NCBI RefSeq assembly: GCF_907165045.1
Contig: NZ_CAJRAU010000002.1
Coordinates: 744,001 to 808,000, forward strand
DNA: 64,000 nucleotides
Direction of reading: 5' to 3'
DNA from: Dyadobacter linearis
Lineage (GTDB): Bacteria; Bacteroidota; Bacteroidia; Cytophagales; Spirosomataceae
Shown piece after piece: positions 1-8,675 of the stretch (position 1 is its first letter; every line of letters starts with the position of its first letter). The notes under the pieces were generated by a model that saw only the letters and a list, made by a program, of their open reading frames with translations, ran no database searches and had not been told where the DNA came from. A program made the position numbers and the translations under genes.

Positions 1-1057
1 GAAAAACTACGCTGACATGGGCGCGCTGATGCGGCAGGCATTGGCTGAACTTGATCAGAAAAAGAATAATAAAGACGGTTTGACGGGCGTTCCGTCGGGT
101 TTCAGTGCATTGGACAGACTTACTTCCGGCTGGCAGAAAACTGAATTGATGATCCTCGCGGCTCGTCCGGGTATGGGAAAAACGGCATTCGTCGTTTCCT
201 CACTCCGGAATGCAGCGGTGGAATTTAATATGCCGGTCGCGATATTCTCCCTCGAAATGTCCTCGGTACAGCTTGTAAACAGGCTTATTTCGGCCGAAGC
301 GGAGATTGACAGTGACAAGATCAGAAAAGGCAGCCTTGCCCCGCACGAGTGGGAGCAGCTTCACCACCGCATTCACCGCCTTACCAATGCCCCTATTTTT
401 ATCGACGACACCCCTGCCCTCTCCATTTTGGAATTACGGGCAAAATGTCGCCGTTTGAAAGCGCAGCACGATATTCAAATGATCGTGATTGACTATTTGC
501 AGCTGATGACAGGAGATACTGGCGGCAAGGGTGCGGGTAACAGGGAGCAGGAAATTGCGATGATCTCACGGTCGCTCAAGAACCTTGCAAAAGAATTGGA
601 TGTACCGGTAATCGCACTTTCGCAGCTAAGCCGGGCAGTTGAAACGCGTGGAGGAGAAAAGAGGCCCCAGCTTTCAGATTTAAGGGAATCCGGTTCGATC
701 GAGCAGGATGCAGATATGGTATTGTTCTTGTACCGTCCTGAATATTATGGCATTACAGAGGACGAAGCTGGAAATTCGGTTGCGGGAATTGGTGAAGTAA
801 TTGTCGCTAAAAACCGGGCTGGATCGCTGGATACAGTTCAACTGCGATTCATCGGAAAATATACCAAGTTTACGGATCTGGATTCAGGCTACACGCCAGC
901 CCCGTTCACAGTCGACCGCCCCATCCAGACCAGTAACCCAATCGGCTCATTCGAAAGCCAGGCCAATCCATCATCAGCGGGCGGCACATTAAGGAGCCGC
1001 GCAAATGACCTGAGTAACTTTGATTACAAAGGGCCGGATAGCGAACCGCCGTTTTAA
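1..1057 (+). CDS. dnaB: Replicative DNA helicase DnaB, C-terminal part (5' truncated by window edge)
   Basis: The reading frame is open from base 2, ahead of the first ATG at 17, so the gene enters from outside the window. What remains is the RecA-like motor domain that unwinds DNA at the replication fork. Visible motifs are Walker A (ARPGMGKT, about 50 residues after the first ATG), Walker B (MIVIDYLQLM), the LSQLSRAVE segment and the ESGSIEQDADMVLFLYRP segment typical of DnaB. The N-terminal primase-interacting domain is missing because of the edge. No intein interrupts the Walker A or ESGSIEQ regions, which are common insertion sites. The last 50 or so residues are polar and probably disordered. 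The assignment is secure. Confidence 0.97.
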   Translation, partial: KNYADMGALMRQALAELDQKKNNKDGLTGVPSGFSALDRLTSGWQKTELMILAARPGMGKTAFVVSSLRNAAVEFNMPVAIFSLEMSSVQLVNRLISAEAEIDSDKIRKGSLAPHEWEQLHHRIHRLTNAPIFIDDTPALSILELRAKCRRLKAQHDIQMIVIDYLQLMTGDTGGKGAGNREQEIAMISRSLKNLAKELDVPVIALSQLSRAVETRGGEKRPQLSDLRESGSIEQDADMVLFLYRPEYYGITEDEAGNSVAGIGEVIVAKNRAGSLDTVQLRFIGKYTKFTDLDSGYTPAPFTVDRPIQTSNPIGSFESQANPSSAGGTLRSRANDLSNFDYKGPDSEPPF

Positions 1058-1082
1058 TGCCCCTGAATCTATTGTATTAAAT

Positions 1083-1235
1083 ACCCCTAAATCCCCTGAA
1101 CGGGACTTTTTGCAGATCGCAAAAGAATCGTTCCTTGCGGGACTGATCATATTATGCGCCCGTAGTTCTTCCCTTAAATCCCCTAAAAGGGACTTTGCAG
1201 ATCGCAAAAAGTCCCCTTTAGGGGATTTAGGGGTC
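1083..1235. repeat. Dispersed palindromic repeat cluster (CCTAAATCCCCT type), three copies
   Basis: Three related copies fill the space between dnaB and rlmD. Copies at about 1083-1124 and 1172-1208 run in the same direction and share CCCTAAATCCCCT or CCTTAAATCCCCT, then GGGACTTT, then TGCAGATCGCAAAA. The third, at about 1209-1235, is inverted, so copies 2 and 3 can form a long hairpin between the convergent genes. A related pair lies at 52447-52523. The hairpin may also terminate transcription from both sides. Confidence 0.8.
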
Positions 1236-1242
1236 TAGATGT

Positions 1243-2646
1243 CTACGAGTACCTCCTCACCAGCAGCGCCACATTCTCCACGTGGTGCGTGTTTGGGAAC
1301 ATATCTACCGGCTGCACTTTGGTAACCTCATAATCTTCCGACATCAACGCCAGATCTCGCGCCTGCGTGGCTGTGTTGCAGCTTACATATACGACGCGAT
1401 CGGGTGCGGCTTTCAGGATTGTTTCTACAACAGGCTGGTCCATTCCGGCGCGTGGCGGGTCGGTAATAATCACGTCGGGCCTGCCATGGGTTTCCAGGAA
1501 GCTTTCATTCATGATATTGCGCATATCACCCGCGAAAAATGACGTATTCGTAATCCCGTTCAGTTCGGAGTTCCGGCGCGCGTCCTGCACCGCAGCTTCC
1601 ACGTATTCCACTCCGACTACTTTTTTCGCTCTTCTCGCTACGAAATTCGCAATGGTCCCGGTTCCTGTATACAAGTCGTAAACCGACTCATTTCCCGTCA
1701 GACCCGCATATTCTCTTGCTACGCTGAAAAGCTGGTAAGCCTGGTCAGAGTTGGTCTGATAGAAAGATTTTGGCCCGACCAGAAACGTGAGGTCTTCCAT
1801 GGTTTCGCGGATAAAAGTCTCGCCCGAATAATGGATTACTTCCTGGTCCTGGTAGGAATCGTTTCCCTTCAAATTGATAATATAGTTCAGCGAAGTGATC
1901 TCAGGGTGCGTTTTGTGCATATATTCCATCACCTCGGCGATCACCTCTTCATTATTCGCCCCAAACTGTACGATCACCATCACGTCGCCGGTATTGGCCG
2001 TTCTCACAACCAAATTCCGCATAATCCCAACGTTGAAACGCACGTCGTAATAAGGAATGTTTTTCAGGTTTGCGAAATGATGCAGAGAGTTGCGGATCGT
2101 GTTCGAAGGGTCGGGCTGTAAATGGCAGTGATCGACTGTGAAAATCTTGTCAAAACGCTTCGGAACGTGAAAGCCGAGCGCGTTTTTCGAGAATGTCTGC
2201 CCCGAATCCATTTGTTCTTTCGTCAGCCAGCGCCAGTTTGAGAAAGTGAATTCCAACTTATTACGGTAATATTCAGTCCTCGGAGCAGCCACGATCTGGT
2301 TACTCTCAACATTTCTGATCTTTCCAATCCTTTCAAAATGGTCGATAACCTGCTGTCTCTTGAATTTCAGCTGATGCTGATAGTCGATATGCTGCCACCT
2401 GCAGCCGCCGCAAACGCCGTGGTGAATACAATATGGGTCAGTTCTTAATGGTGATAATTTGTGTGTTTTTGTAACGATCGCTTCCTTTAATTTCTTCTTT
2501 GTTTTGACTACCTGCAAATCAACGATGTCACCCGGAGCCACATTTCCTTCTACAAAAATTACACCGTCCTCCGATTTAAATATACATTTGCCTTCTGCCG
2601 CAAAATCGGTAATTTCAACGTATTCATAAGTGTTGTTTTTGAGCAT
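1243..2646 (-). CDS. rlmD: 23S rRNA (uracil-C5)-methyltransferase, RlmD/RumA family
   Basis: This is an S-adenosylmethionine-dependent RNA m5U methyltransferase of the TrmA/RumA family. It shows an N-terminal TRAM-like region (AAEGK...), an iron-sulfur cysteine cluster (CIHHGVCGGC), the SAM-binding loop YDLYTGTGTIANF, the motif ITDPPRAG and the catalytic cysteine in VSCNTATQARD. Family knowledge says it methylates 23S rRNA uridine; the exact position cannot be read from sequence. An upstream TTG at 2673 would add nine residues. I prefer the ATG at 2646, which follows an A-rich stretch, but this is uncertain. It is divergent from the secreted gene at 2709. Confidence 0.92.
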   Translation of the reverse strand: MLKNNTYEYVEITDFAAEGKCIFKSEDGVIFVEGNVAPGDIVDLQVVKTKKKLKEAIVTKTHKLSPLRTDPYCIHHGVCGGCRWQHIDYQHQLKFKRQQVIDHFERIGKIRNVESNQIVAAPRTEYYRNKLEFTFSNWRWLTKEQMDSGQTFSKNALGFHVPKRFDKIFTVDHCHLQPDPSNTIRNSLHHFANLKNIPYYDVRFNVGIMRNLVVRTANTGDVMVIVQFGANNEEVIAEVMEYMHKTHPEITSLNYIINLKGNDSYQDQEVIHYSGETFIRETMEDLTFLVGPKSFYQTNSDQAYQLFSVAREYAGLTGNESVYDLYTGTGTIANFVARRAKKVVGVEYVEAAVQDARRNSELNGITNTSFFAGDMRNIMNESFLETHGRPDVIITDPPRAGMDQPVVETILKAAPDRVVYVSCNTATQARDLALMSEDYEVTKVQPVDMFPNTHHVENVALLVRRYS

Positions 2647-2708
2647 ACTCCTTTTTTTAATTACTAAATCCAAAGCCTTATAGGATCAATTTTACAGTTC
2701 AACAAACC

Positions 2709-4916
2709 ATGAAAAAACGGTTTATCTGGTCAATAATTTTACTATTCTTCTTCTTCCAGGCCAAAGCGACACACATTGTAGGCGGACAGCTTTTTATTAC
2801 TGAAAACAAGGACAGCTACTACAACTATAACATCGGGCTTACTATGTATTTCGATGCGCTGAATGGTAACCCCGGAGCGGAAGATCCCGCAGTTGTCATT
2901 TATGTTTTTCGAAAACGCGATAATGCGGCCGTCGGTTGGCTTGAAGCTCCAAAAATAGAACGAAAATCGGTCACCTACGCAAATCCATTGTGCGGAATAT
3001 CTACGTTGCAGACTTATCAGATCACGTACAGTTCCACTTTGCGGCTCAATCCGACGGATTTTAATGATCCGCAGGGCTATTACATGGTTTGGGACAGGTG
3101 CTGCCGAAACGGGACAATCACCAACATCAAGAATCCCGGAGACGCAGGAAGTCTGTTTTACCTCGAATTTCCGCCTCTGTTCAAGAACAATGCGAATTTC
3201 AAAAACTCCTCACCCCTCTTTCCCACGATAAATGGTGATTATGCTTGCGTGAACTCGCCTTTTTTCTTTGATTTTGGTGGAAAAGATGCTGACGGGGACA
3301 GCCTCGTTTATAGCCTGATCACGCCGATGCAGGGATATTCCGATAAGACTAACCCCAGTATTCCCGCGCGCGGATCTTCCGCCTACCCGCGGCTGGACTG
3401 GATCGATGGTATCACCGTCGACAATGTCATTCCCGGCCCGGACCCGCTCAAAGTGAACCGGGCCACGGGAATGCTCACTGTCACGCCCGGAAGTGTGGGT
3501 TTGTATGTATTTGCAGTGCAGGTGGATGAATATCGAAAAGGAGCCAAAATCGGGACGGTAACCCGCGATTTTCAGTTAAAGGTCGTCGATTGTCCGAAAA
3601 TGGATCCGCCAAAATTGTTGTACAAACCCAAAGGTAAAACCACCTGGTACAATGAAAATGAGATTATTACAGTTAAAAAAGATGATCCCAACTGCTTCGA
3701 AGTGATCGTTACAGACCCTACTATCAATCAAATGATCAGGGTAAATGGGCTGGTTGTGAATAATAGCAAGAACTATTTCACCATCCTACCCGCCCAGTTC
3801 CGGACTACTGTCGCGAACGATACGCTGAAATTTGAAGTCTGCCTGGAAGATTGCTTCGTCACCTACGACAACCGCCCGATCCGGATCGATCTCATAGCGG
3901 AAGACGAAAGCTGCCCCTTTCCTCTCACCGATACCCTCAGCATCTATATTAAACGGGAAAGCGCCGGTAACAATGCGCCTAAGGTGACCACGTCGCTCGC
4001 CGCAGATTATGTGCATGTGACCGCTGGCGTGCCGGTTACCTTTACGGTTTTTGGTAAAGATCCTGACAAGGATAAGCTGGCACTTTCCGGCCGCGGGCGG
4101 GACTTTAATATGACAGATCTGGGAATGACATTCGCTGCGACTTCCGGTACTGAGAATGTCCAGCAGAATTTTACCTGGACCCCACCCTGCCAGGCAAAGA
4201 AAGGCGATACGCTGACTGTCGATTTCAAGCTGGAAGATATGCGCTGCGAGGGAAATCCAATGCCCGTTTCCAAGCCGGTATTTTTTATCGTCGACGAATC
4301 GCCTAACAATCCACCTGCTGTAAAAACTTCGCTGGACATTCCGGAGATCACTTATCTGATCGGCGGGCCGGAAGCGATCTTGTTCGATGTGATTGGAACC
4401 GACCCGGACACGAACAGGATCAGTCTCGTAGCAGCTGGCCGCGGGTTTGACCTGAGCGCATTGGGTATGATCTTCGAAGGAAAGACGGGCGTAAAGTCAG
4501 TCACGTCGCCCTATTCGTGGAGCCCGGAATGTACATTACTGGCTGGCGAAGCGGAGCAAACTTTTTTAGTTGACTTCATAACTCAGGACAAAAGTTGCGC
4601 TGCGGCAAGCGACACGACAACCGTCAGGATAATTCTGAAAGATAACGAAGAGCAACCCTTTCCGGAATTCCCGAATGTGATCACACCAAACGCAGATTCC
4701 AAAAATGATTGCTTTGTATTTCAGGAACTGCCGGATGATAAATGCGATGACCAGTTCAAAGATGTGACGATCTATAACCGCTGGGGAAAGCAAGTTTTCT
4801 ATTCCAACATCCGCCCCAACGACTGGTGCCCGACCGACATTTCCGGTGGCTATTATTACTACCTGATACAATACACAAAACGCTCCTACAAAGGCGGTTT
4901 AACCATCTTGAAATAA
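2709..4916 (+). CDS. Secreted surface protein with gliding-motility/T9SS C-terminal domain
   Basis: This 735-residue protein starts with a lysine-rich signal peptide and a long hydrophobic stretch (IILLFFFFQAKA), followed by THIVGGQLF, the usual opening of this family of large extracellular proteins. The middle holds beta-rich repeats; two related segments near residues 440-530 and 550-640 share the pattern DPD..KL/RISL.GRGFD..LGM. The end (NVITPNADSKND..., IYNRWGKQVF, GGYYYYLI) is the CHU_C or type B sorting domain used by the Bacteroidota type IX secretion system. The inferred role is an adhesin or structural protein on the cell surface or released. Ligand unknown. Confidence 0.88.
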   Translation: MKKRFIWSIILLFFFFQAKATHIVGGQLFITENKDSYYNYNIGLTMYFDALNGNPGAEDPAVVIYVFRKRDNAAVGWLEAPKIERKSVTYANPLCGISTLQTYQITYSSTLRLNPTDFNDPQGYYMVWDRCCRNGTITNIKNPGDAGSLFYLEFPPLFKNNANFKNSSPLFPTINGDYACVNSPFFFDFGGKDADGDSLVYSLITPMQGYSDKTNPSIPARGSSAYPRLDWIDGITVDNVIPGPDPLKVNRATGMLTVTPGSVGLYVFAVQVDEYRKGAKIGTVTRDFQLKVVDCPKMDPPKLLYKPKGKTTWYNENEIITVKKDDPNCFEVIVTDPTINQMIRVNGLVVNNSKNYFTILPAQFRTTVANDTLKFEVCLEDCFVTYDNRPIRIDLIAEDESCPFPLTDTLSIYIKRESAGNNAPKVTTSLAADYVHVTAGVPVTFTVFGKDPDKDKLALSGRGRDFNMTDLGMTFAATSGTENVQQNFTWTPPCQAKKGDTLTVDFKLEDMRCEGNPMPVSKPVFFIVDESPNNPPAVKTSLDIPEITYLIGGPEAILFDVIGTDPDTNRISLVAAGRGFDLSALGMIFEGKTGVKSVTSPYSWSPECTLLAGEAEQTFLVDFITQDKSCAAASDTTTVRIILKDNEEQPFPEFPNVITPNADSKNDCFVFQELPDDKCDDQFKDVTIYNRWGKQVFYSNIRPNDWCPTDISGGYYYYLIQYTKRSYKGGLTILK

Positions 4917-5253
4917 ATACAAAACGGCACTACGAATGAAAAATCTTTCAGTAGGTAAATATCAAAAATTCAGTCTGGCCGGAACGTAACGCGTCTTACA
5001 ATATGTTTATAACTAATGGAGCTTACGATATGTTAGGTATTTTACGTAAGGTTAAAAAGTATTTAATTTAAAGAAAGAATGAAACTAATAAAAAGATATT
5101 TATATATTAACCTTTTTAAAAGTAAATGACTTAAAAAGCTGAAAGTCAAGGGCTGTGAATGGAAGATGAAAATAGATACTACAAAATCCCTCCTCCTTTC
5201 TTCCATTTTCCCTTCCGCCATTCAACCATTACCCATCACTAACATTAACCAAA
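4917..5253. other. Intergenic region, AT-rich, no gene seen
   Basis: No plausible reading frame or RNA gene. The first part is AT-rich and contains a TTACGTAA palindrome near 5042 and an AAAAAGTATTTAA motif like those in two other AT-rich spacers of the window. The last 70 bases are pyrimidine-rich (CCTCCTCCTTTCTTCC) followed by CATTCAACCATTACCC just before the next start. No clear terminator follows the upstream gene. Confidence 0.6.
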
Positions 5254-5904
5254 ATGAAAATAGCATTAATAGGAGCAACAGGATTTGTTGGCTCACATGT
5301 ATTGAATGAATTGATCGACAGAGGACATGAGGTGGTCGCCATAGCACGGAATGTCGACAAGATTCCGGCTGATAACCTTGTCACTGCGGTCGCCGCGAAT
5401 GTTCTTGATCCAACAGAAGTGACGGCGGCAGTTGCCGGCGTGGATGCAGTGATCAGCGCCTACAACCCAGGCTGGTCCAATCCGAATATCTACAATGAAT
5501 TCCTTGCCGGCGCACGGTCTATTCAGCAAGGCGTAAAGGATTCCGGCGTGGGCAGGATTCTTGTAATCGGCGGTGCGGGAAGTCTGGAAATCAAGCCGGG
5601 CCTGCAACTGATCGACACGCCAAAGTTTCCGGAGGAGTTCAAGCCCGGTGCCGGCGCTGCCCGTGAATATCTTAATATTATCAGACAGGAAACGGAACTC
5701 GACTGGACCTACCTCAGCCCGGCCATCGAAATGGGCCCCGGCGCTCCGGGTGGACGGACAGGAAGTTACCGCACCGATTTGAACAAACCGGTATTCAACG
5801 AATCGGGCCGGAGTACGATTTCCGTAGAAGATCTTGCGGTTGCAATTGCAGACGAGATAGAGCATTCAAACCACATTAAAGAACGTTTTACAGTCGGGTA
5901 CTAA
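5254..5904 (+). CDS. NAD(P)-binding oxidoreductase (atypical SDR / NmrA-like)
   Basis: The 216-residue protein is a single Rossmann fold beginning MKIALIGATGFVGSHV, with the glycine pattern GxxGxxG that binds NAD(P). The segment ILVIGGAGSLEI and the later TYLSPAIEMGPG match small atypical short-chain dehydrogenases or epimerase-like proteins such as the YhfK/YwnB group. The catalytic Tyr-x3-Lys of classical dehydrogenases is not obvious, so redox sensing or flavin/quinone reduction is possible and the substrate is unknown. It is a single-gene unit ended by a strong hairpin at 5935-5967. Confidence 0.85.
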   Translation: MKIALIGATGFVGSHVLNELIDRGHEVVAIARNVDKIPADNLVTAVAANVLDPTEVTAAVAGVDAVISAYNPGWSNPNIYNEFLAGARSIQQGVKDSGVGRILVIGGAGSLEIKPGLQLIDTPKFPEEFKPGAGAAREYLNIIRQETELDWTYLSPAIEMGPGAPGGRTGSYRTDLNKPVFNESGRSTISVEDLAVAIADEIEHSNHIKERFTVGY

Positions 5905-5934
5905 CTGCATTTTTGATACTTAAAGTATTAATAT

Positions 5935-5969
5935 AAAGTATTGACTGATCTATTCAGTCAATACTTTTT
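5935..5969 (+). terminator. Rho-independent terminator after the NAD(P)-binding protein
   Basis: A perfect 14-bp stem (AAAGTATTGACTGA, 5935-5948, pairing with 5954-5967) with a 5-base loop, followed by T residues. It lies 30 bases after the stop codon. Confidence 0.85.
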
Positions 5970-6085
5970 CATTTTATAGTTAATACAGAAAGTTTCCCAT
6001 TATTGAATCAAATAGAACATTTACAAAGTATTAACAGCAAAATACTTTTTATTATAAATAATACATTTAATATTTTTTGAAAGTT

Positions 6086-6110
6086 ACTTACGTTAAATAC
6101 TAATGTAAGT
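6086..6110. promoter_or_regulatory. Inverted repeat, possible operator upstream of porin
   Basis: ACTTACGTTA (6086-6095) faces TAATGTAAGT (6101-6110) across five bases, with one mismatch. Another GTAAGTTACTT lies at about 6153-6163. The sites lie 150-220 bases before the porin start. A role in regulation is inferred from position only. Confidence 0.35.
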
Positions 6111-6310
6111 TTTGAAACTGAAAGTTAGCACGAGATTTAAGTATTGATTATCAGTAAGTTACTTAATATTATATGAGGTTTGTTTTTATAATAAGTCACT
6201 TTATAGAAAAGGTCAAAAAACAGTGAGTCGGAAAAGTTAGCCGATTTAGGCAAGATATATAAGGGAAATTGAGGTTCTTTGCAGCCTCAAACACCAATTA
6301 TAAAAGCTTA

Positions 6311-7633
6311 ATGAAACTCCGCATAACCGGTCTAACCGTTACATTACTATGTCTGACAGCCAGTCACGGCTTCTCTCAGCGGTTTCTAATGGATCTGGTT
6401 GATACTACCAACCAAATGGGAAAGGGAATGCTTTCCATTTATGAAAGGTACAATCGCGTGCGGATCAGCGGGTATATCCAGCCACAATTTCAGGTCATTT
6501 CTAAGAAAGGTGCAGAGACCTTTGCAGGCGGAAATTTCAGTCCCGCATCCAATAACAGGTTCATGCTGCGCCGCGGACGCTTACGTGTGGACTATGCGCA
6601 TTTGAATAAAAACAATGACCCGACATCCTATTTTGTGTTTCAATTCGACGGGACAGAAAGAGGTGTCGCGATCCGCGATTTCTGGGGGCGCTTTTATGAA
6701 AACAAATTCCGGCTTTTCGCACTGACCACAGGAATGTTCGCCCGGCCGTTCGGTTACGAAGTGAACCTATCTTCCGCCAACCGCGAAAGTCCGGAGCGCG
6801 GACGCATGTCGCAGCTGCTTATGAAAACCGAGCGCGACATTGGCGCAATGCTTACTGTTACCAGTCGGCAGTCCGATCTCTGGTGGCAAAAGGCGAAGTT
6901 TGACGTAGGCGTTTTCAATGGTCAGGGAATGGCGGGGCCGGTGGACTACGACAGCCACAAAGATGTAGTAAGCCGGCTGAGTATGAAGCCGAGCAAAATA
7001 CGGGCACTCGGAGGAGCTACCGTATCAGTCGCGGTTTCTCAATATCTGGGAGGTATCACCCACCAATCACCCGTTTTTTACAGTACACAAAATAAAGGCA
7101 ACGAGTTTGTCATGCTGCGCGATTCTTCAACGAATAATTTGGGTAAAAAATCACCCAGAAATTACTCCGGCGCCGATTTTCAGATCAGTTTCCCAAACAG
7201 AAAAGGAGAAACGGAATTTCGAGCTGAGTACGTGCGGGGAAAGCAGACCGGAACCTTCGCCAGCAGTGAAACGCCGGGCGTGTATCCCATCGCGAATGGC
7301 CTAAAAAGTCCACTCTATGCCCGGAGCTTCGACGGTGCCTACTTTTACTTTCTTCAAAATCTGGGCAGCATTGACCATCAGATTCTGTTTAAATACGATT
7401 GGTACGATCCCAATACACGCGTAGCGGGTCAGCAGCTACGGAATTCGGAAGGGTTCAGCAGTGCGGATCTGCGCTACTATACATTTGGAATGGGGTACGT
7501 TTACATCGCTAATGAATCGCTGAAATTCACTTTCTACTATGATATCGTACGAAATGAAAAATCGGCAATATCTGGTTTTGAGACCGATATTTCTGACGAT
7601 GTATTCACCTGCCGCGTGCAATACAATTTCTAG
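6311..7633 (+). CDS. Outer-membrane porin, phosphate-selective porin O/P-like
   Basis: The start chosen is the ATG at 6311, where a signal peptide begins (MKLRITGLTVTLLCLTA...GFSQ); the frame is open upstream to 6269 but those residues do not look like a leader. The mature protein has the features of an OprP/OprO-type 16-strand barrel. These are an early RISGYIQPQFQ segment, then FMLRRGRLRVDY, the central FARPFGYEVNLSS...PERGRMSQ, and a final strand ending in phenylalanine (VQYNF), the outer-membrane insertion signal. It likely lets phosphate or other anions diffuse in. The gene converges with the next one; the two stop codons overlap. Confidence 0.85.
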   Translation: MKLRITGLTVTLLCLTASHGFSQRFLMDLVDTTNQMGKGMLSIYERYNRVRISGYIQPQFQVISKKGAETFAGGNFSPASNNRFMLRRGRLRVDYAHLNKNNDPTSYFVFQFDGTERGVAIRDFWGRFYENKFRLFALTTGMFARPFGYEVNLSSANRESPERGRMSQLLMKTERDIGAMLTVTSRQSDLWWQKAKFDVGVFNGQGMAGPVDYDSHKDVVSRLSMKPSKIRALGGATVSVAVSQYLGGITHQSPVFYSTQNKGNEFVMLRDSSTNNLGKKSPRNYSGADFQISFPNRKGETEFRAEYVRGKQTGTFASSETPGVYPIANGLKSPLYARSFDGAYFYFLQNLGSIDHQILFKYDWYDPNTRVAGQQLRNSEGFSSADLRYYTFGMGYVYIANESLKFTFYYDIVRNEKSAISGFETDISDDVFTCRVQYNF

Positions 7634-8082
7634 CTCCCAAACCTCTCAGTCAATATTTTGTGCCGGTAAGTGAAGATCTTCCGGACTTCATTCCGAACGA
7701 ACAATGCATTTACGATGTCGCCGATAAACCCCAGCGGCACTTTATAATTCAGGATATCTTCCATAAGAACACCATCGGCCGTTTCCGTAAACCGGTGCTG
7801 GTGATGCCAGAATGCATACGGGCCAAATCGCTGTTCGTCAACAAAGTACTGTTTATCAGCCACGTGCGTGATCTCGGTACACCATTTTAGCGGGATACCC
7901 AGCACCGGCTTGACAATATACCGGATGATCTGCCCGGCGTACATCTGCTCGCCGTGATGTTTGGAGGTGACGATAAATCCCATGTGAGCCGGGGTAATGT
8001 CTTTCAGGTTCGCAGGGTTTGAAAAGAAATTCCAGGCTTCGTCCAGCGACACGGGCAATTTTTGCGTAAAATATAACTCCTG
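7630..8082 (-). CDS. SRPBCC (START-like) ligand-binding protein
   Basis: The sequence from MQELYFTQKLPVSLDEAWNF through ITPAHMGFIV resembles the polyketide-cyclase/SRPBCC fold found in many Bacteroidota proteins of about 150 residues. The frame extends 11 codons upstream to 8115, but family members begin close to the ATG at 8082. The fold encloses a hydrophobic cavity; the ligand is unknown and no catalytic residues can be named. The TAG stop (7630-7632 on the minus strand) shares the tetranucleotide CTAG with the stop of the convergent porin. Confidence 0.75.
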   Translation of the reverse strand, partial: QELYFTQKLPVSLDEAWNFFSNPANLKDITPAHMGFIVTSKHHGEQMYAGQIIRYIVKPVLGIPLKWCTEITHVADKQYFVDEQRFGPYAFWHHQHRFTETADGVLMEDILNYKVPLGFIGDIVNALFVRNEVRKIFTYRHKILTERFGS

Positions 8083-8192
8083 CATAAAAGATTTTGATTT
8101 AAAAACATACATCAATAGTCAGACCAGCGCAAAAAATGGCTGATAGTGGCATGATTTTAGCCCTTTCGAATTATGACTAAAATCTGAGCAAA

Positions 8193-8639
8193 ATGAACAG
8201 AAAACTCATTGCAACAACTTCAACGTCCATTTACGCCAGTCCATCCAAAGTCTGGAAGGCGCTGATCGACCCTGAGATCGTCAGAAAATATATGTACGGC
8301 GCCGAAGTGTATTCGGATTGGCAGGTTGGCAGTCCGATCACTTTTACCGGCGAATGGGAAGGCCAGCAGTATGTAGACAAAGGCACTATTTTAGAAATAA
8401 TTCCGGAGCGCGTACTGAGCTATTCCTATTGGAGCCCGCTATCCGGGGTAGAGGATTTTGAAGATAATTACATGCACGTGACGTATCACGTATCCGAATA
8501 TGATGACGAAACGACGCTGACTATTACGCAGGATAACCTCGACTCTGACGAAGCGGTTGTCAAAGCCGAGGAAAACTGGATGAATGTTTCCAAGCAAATC
8601 AAGCACCTGCTCGAAGAAGACCGCAAGCATGTGTTGTAA
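8193..8639 (+). CDS. SRPBCC domain protein, AHSA1 (Aha1 C-terminal-like) family
   Basis: The 148-residue protein opens with strands and a helix typical of the AHSA1 family: SIYASPSKVWKALIDPE...YMYGAEVYSDWQVGSPITF, then GEWEGQQYVDKGTILE. Such proteins are small cytoplasmic START-like folds, often annotated as activators of Hsp90 ATPase, but the bacterial members are mostly uncharacterised. It is divergent from another, unrelated SRPBCC protein 110 bases away. It ends at a bidirectional terminator shared with tex. Confidence 0.85.
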   Translation: MNRKLIATTSTSIYASPSKVWKALIDPEIVRKYMYGAEVYSDWQVGSPITFTGEWEGQQYVDKGTILEIIPERVLSYSYWSPLSGVEDFEDNYMHVTYHVSEYDDETTLTITQDNLDSDEAVVKAEENWMNVSKQIKHLLEEDRKHVL

Positions 8640-8648
8640 TAGATCCTG

Positions 8649-8675
8649 ACCTTTCCAGGTAAAGCCTGGAAAGGT
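8649..8675. terminator. Bidirectional hairpin terminator between AHSA1 gene and tex
   Basis: An 11-bp perfect stem, ACCTTTCCAGG (8649-8659) with CCTGGAAAGGT (8665-8675), and a five-base loop, sits between two convergent genes. The last base of the stem is the first base of the tex stop codon. Confidence 0.75.

Larger units (their letters stand above)
5905..6310. other. AT-rich intergenic region upstream of the porin
   Basis: Apart from the terminator at its left end, this 400-base spacer carries no gene. It is very AT-rich and has repeated AAGTATT or AATACTT motifs. It also has several ACTTAC/GTAAGT half sites, including an inverted repeat at 6086-6110. It probably holds the promoter and control sites of the porin gene. 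Confidence 0.55.

Noticed and set aside
1020-1238. 72-residue frame after dnaB
   Set aside because: It consists of the dispersed repeat and the dnaB tail in another frame.
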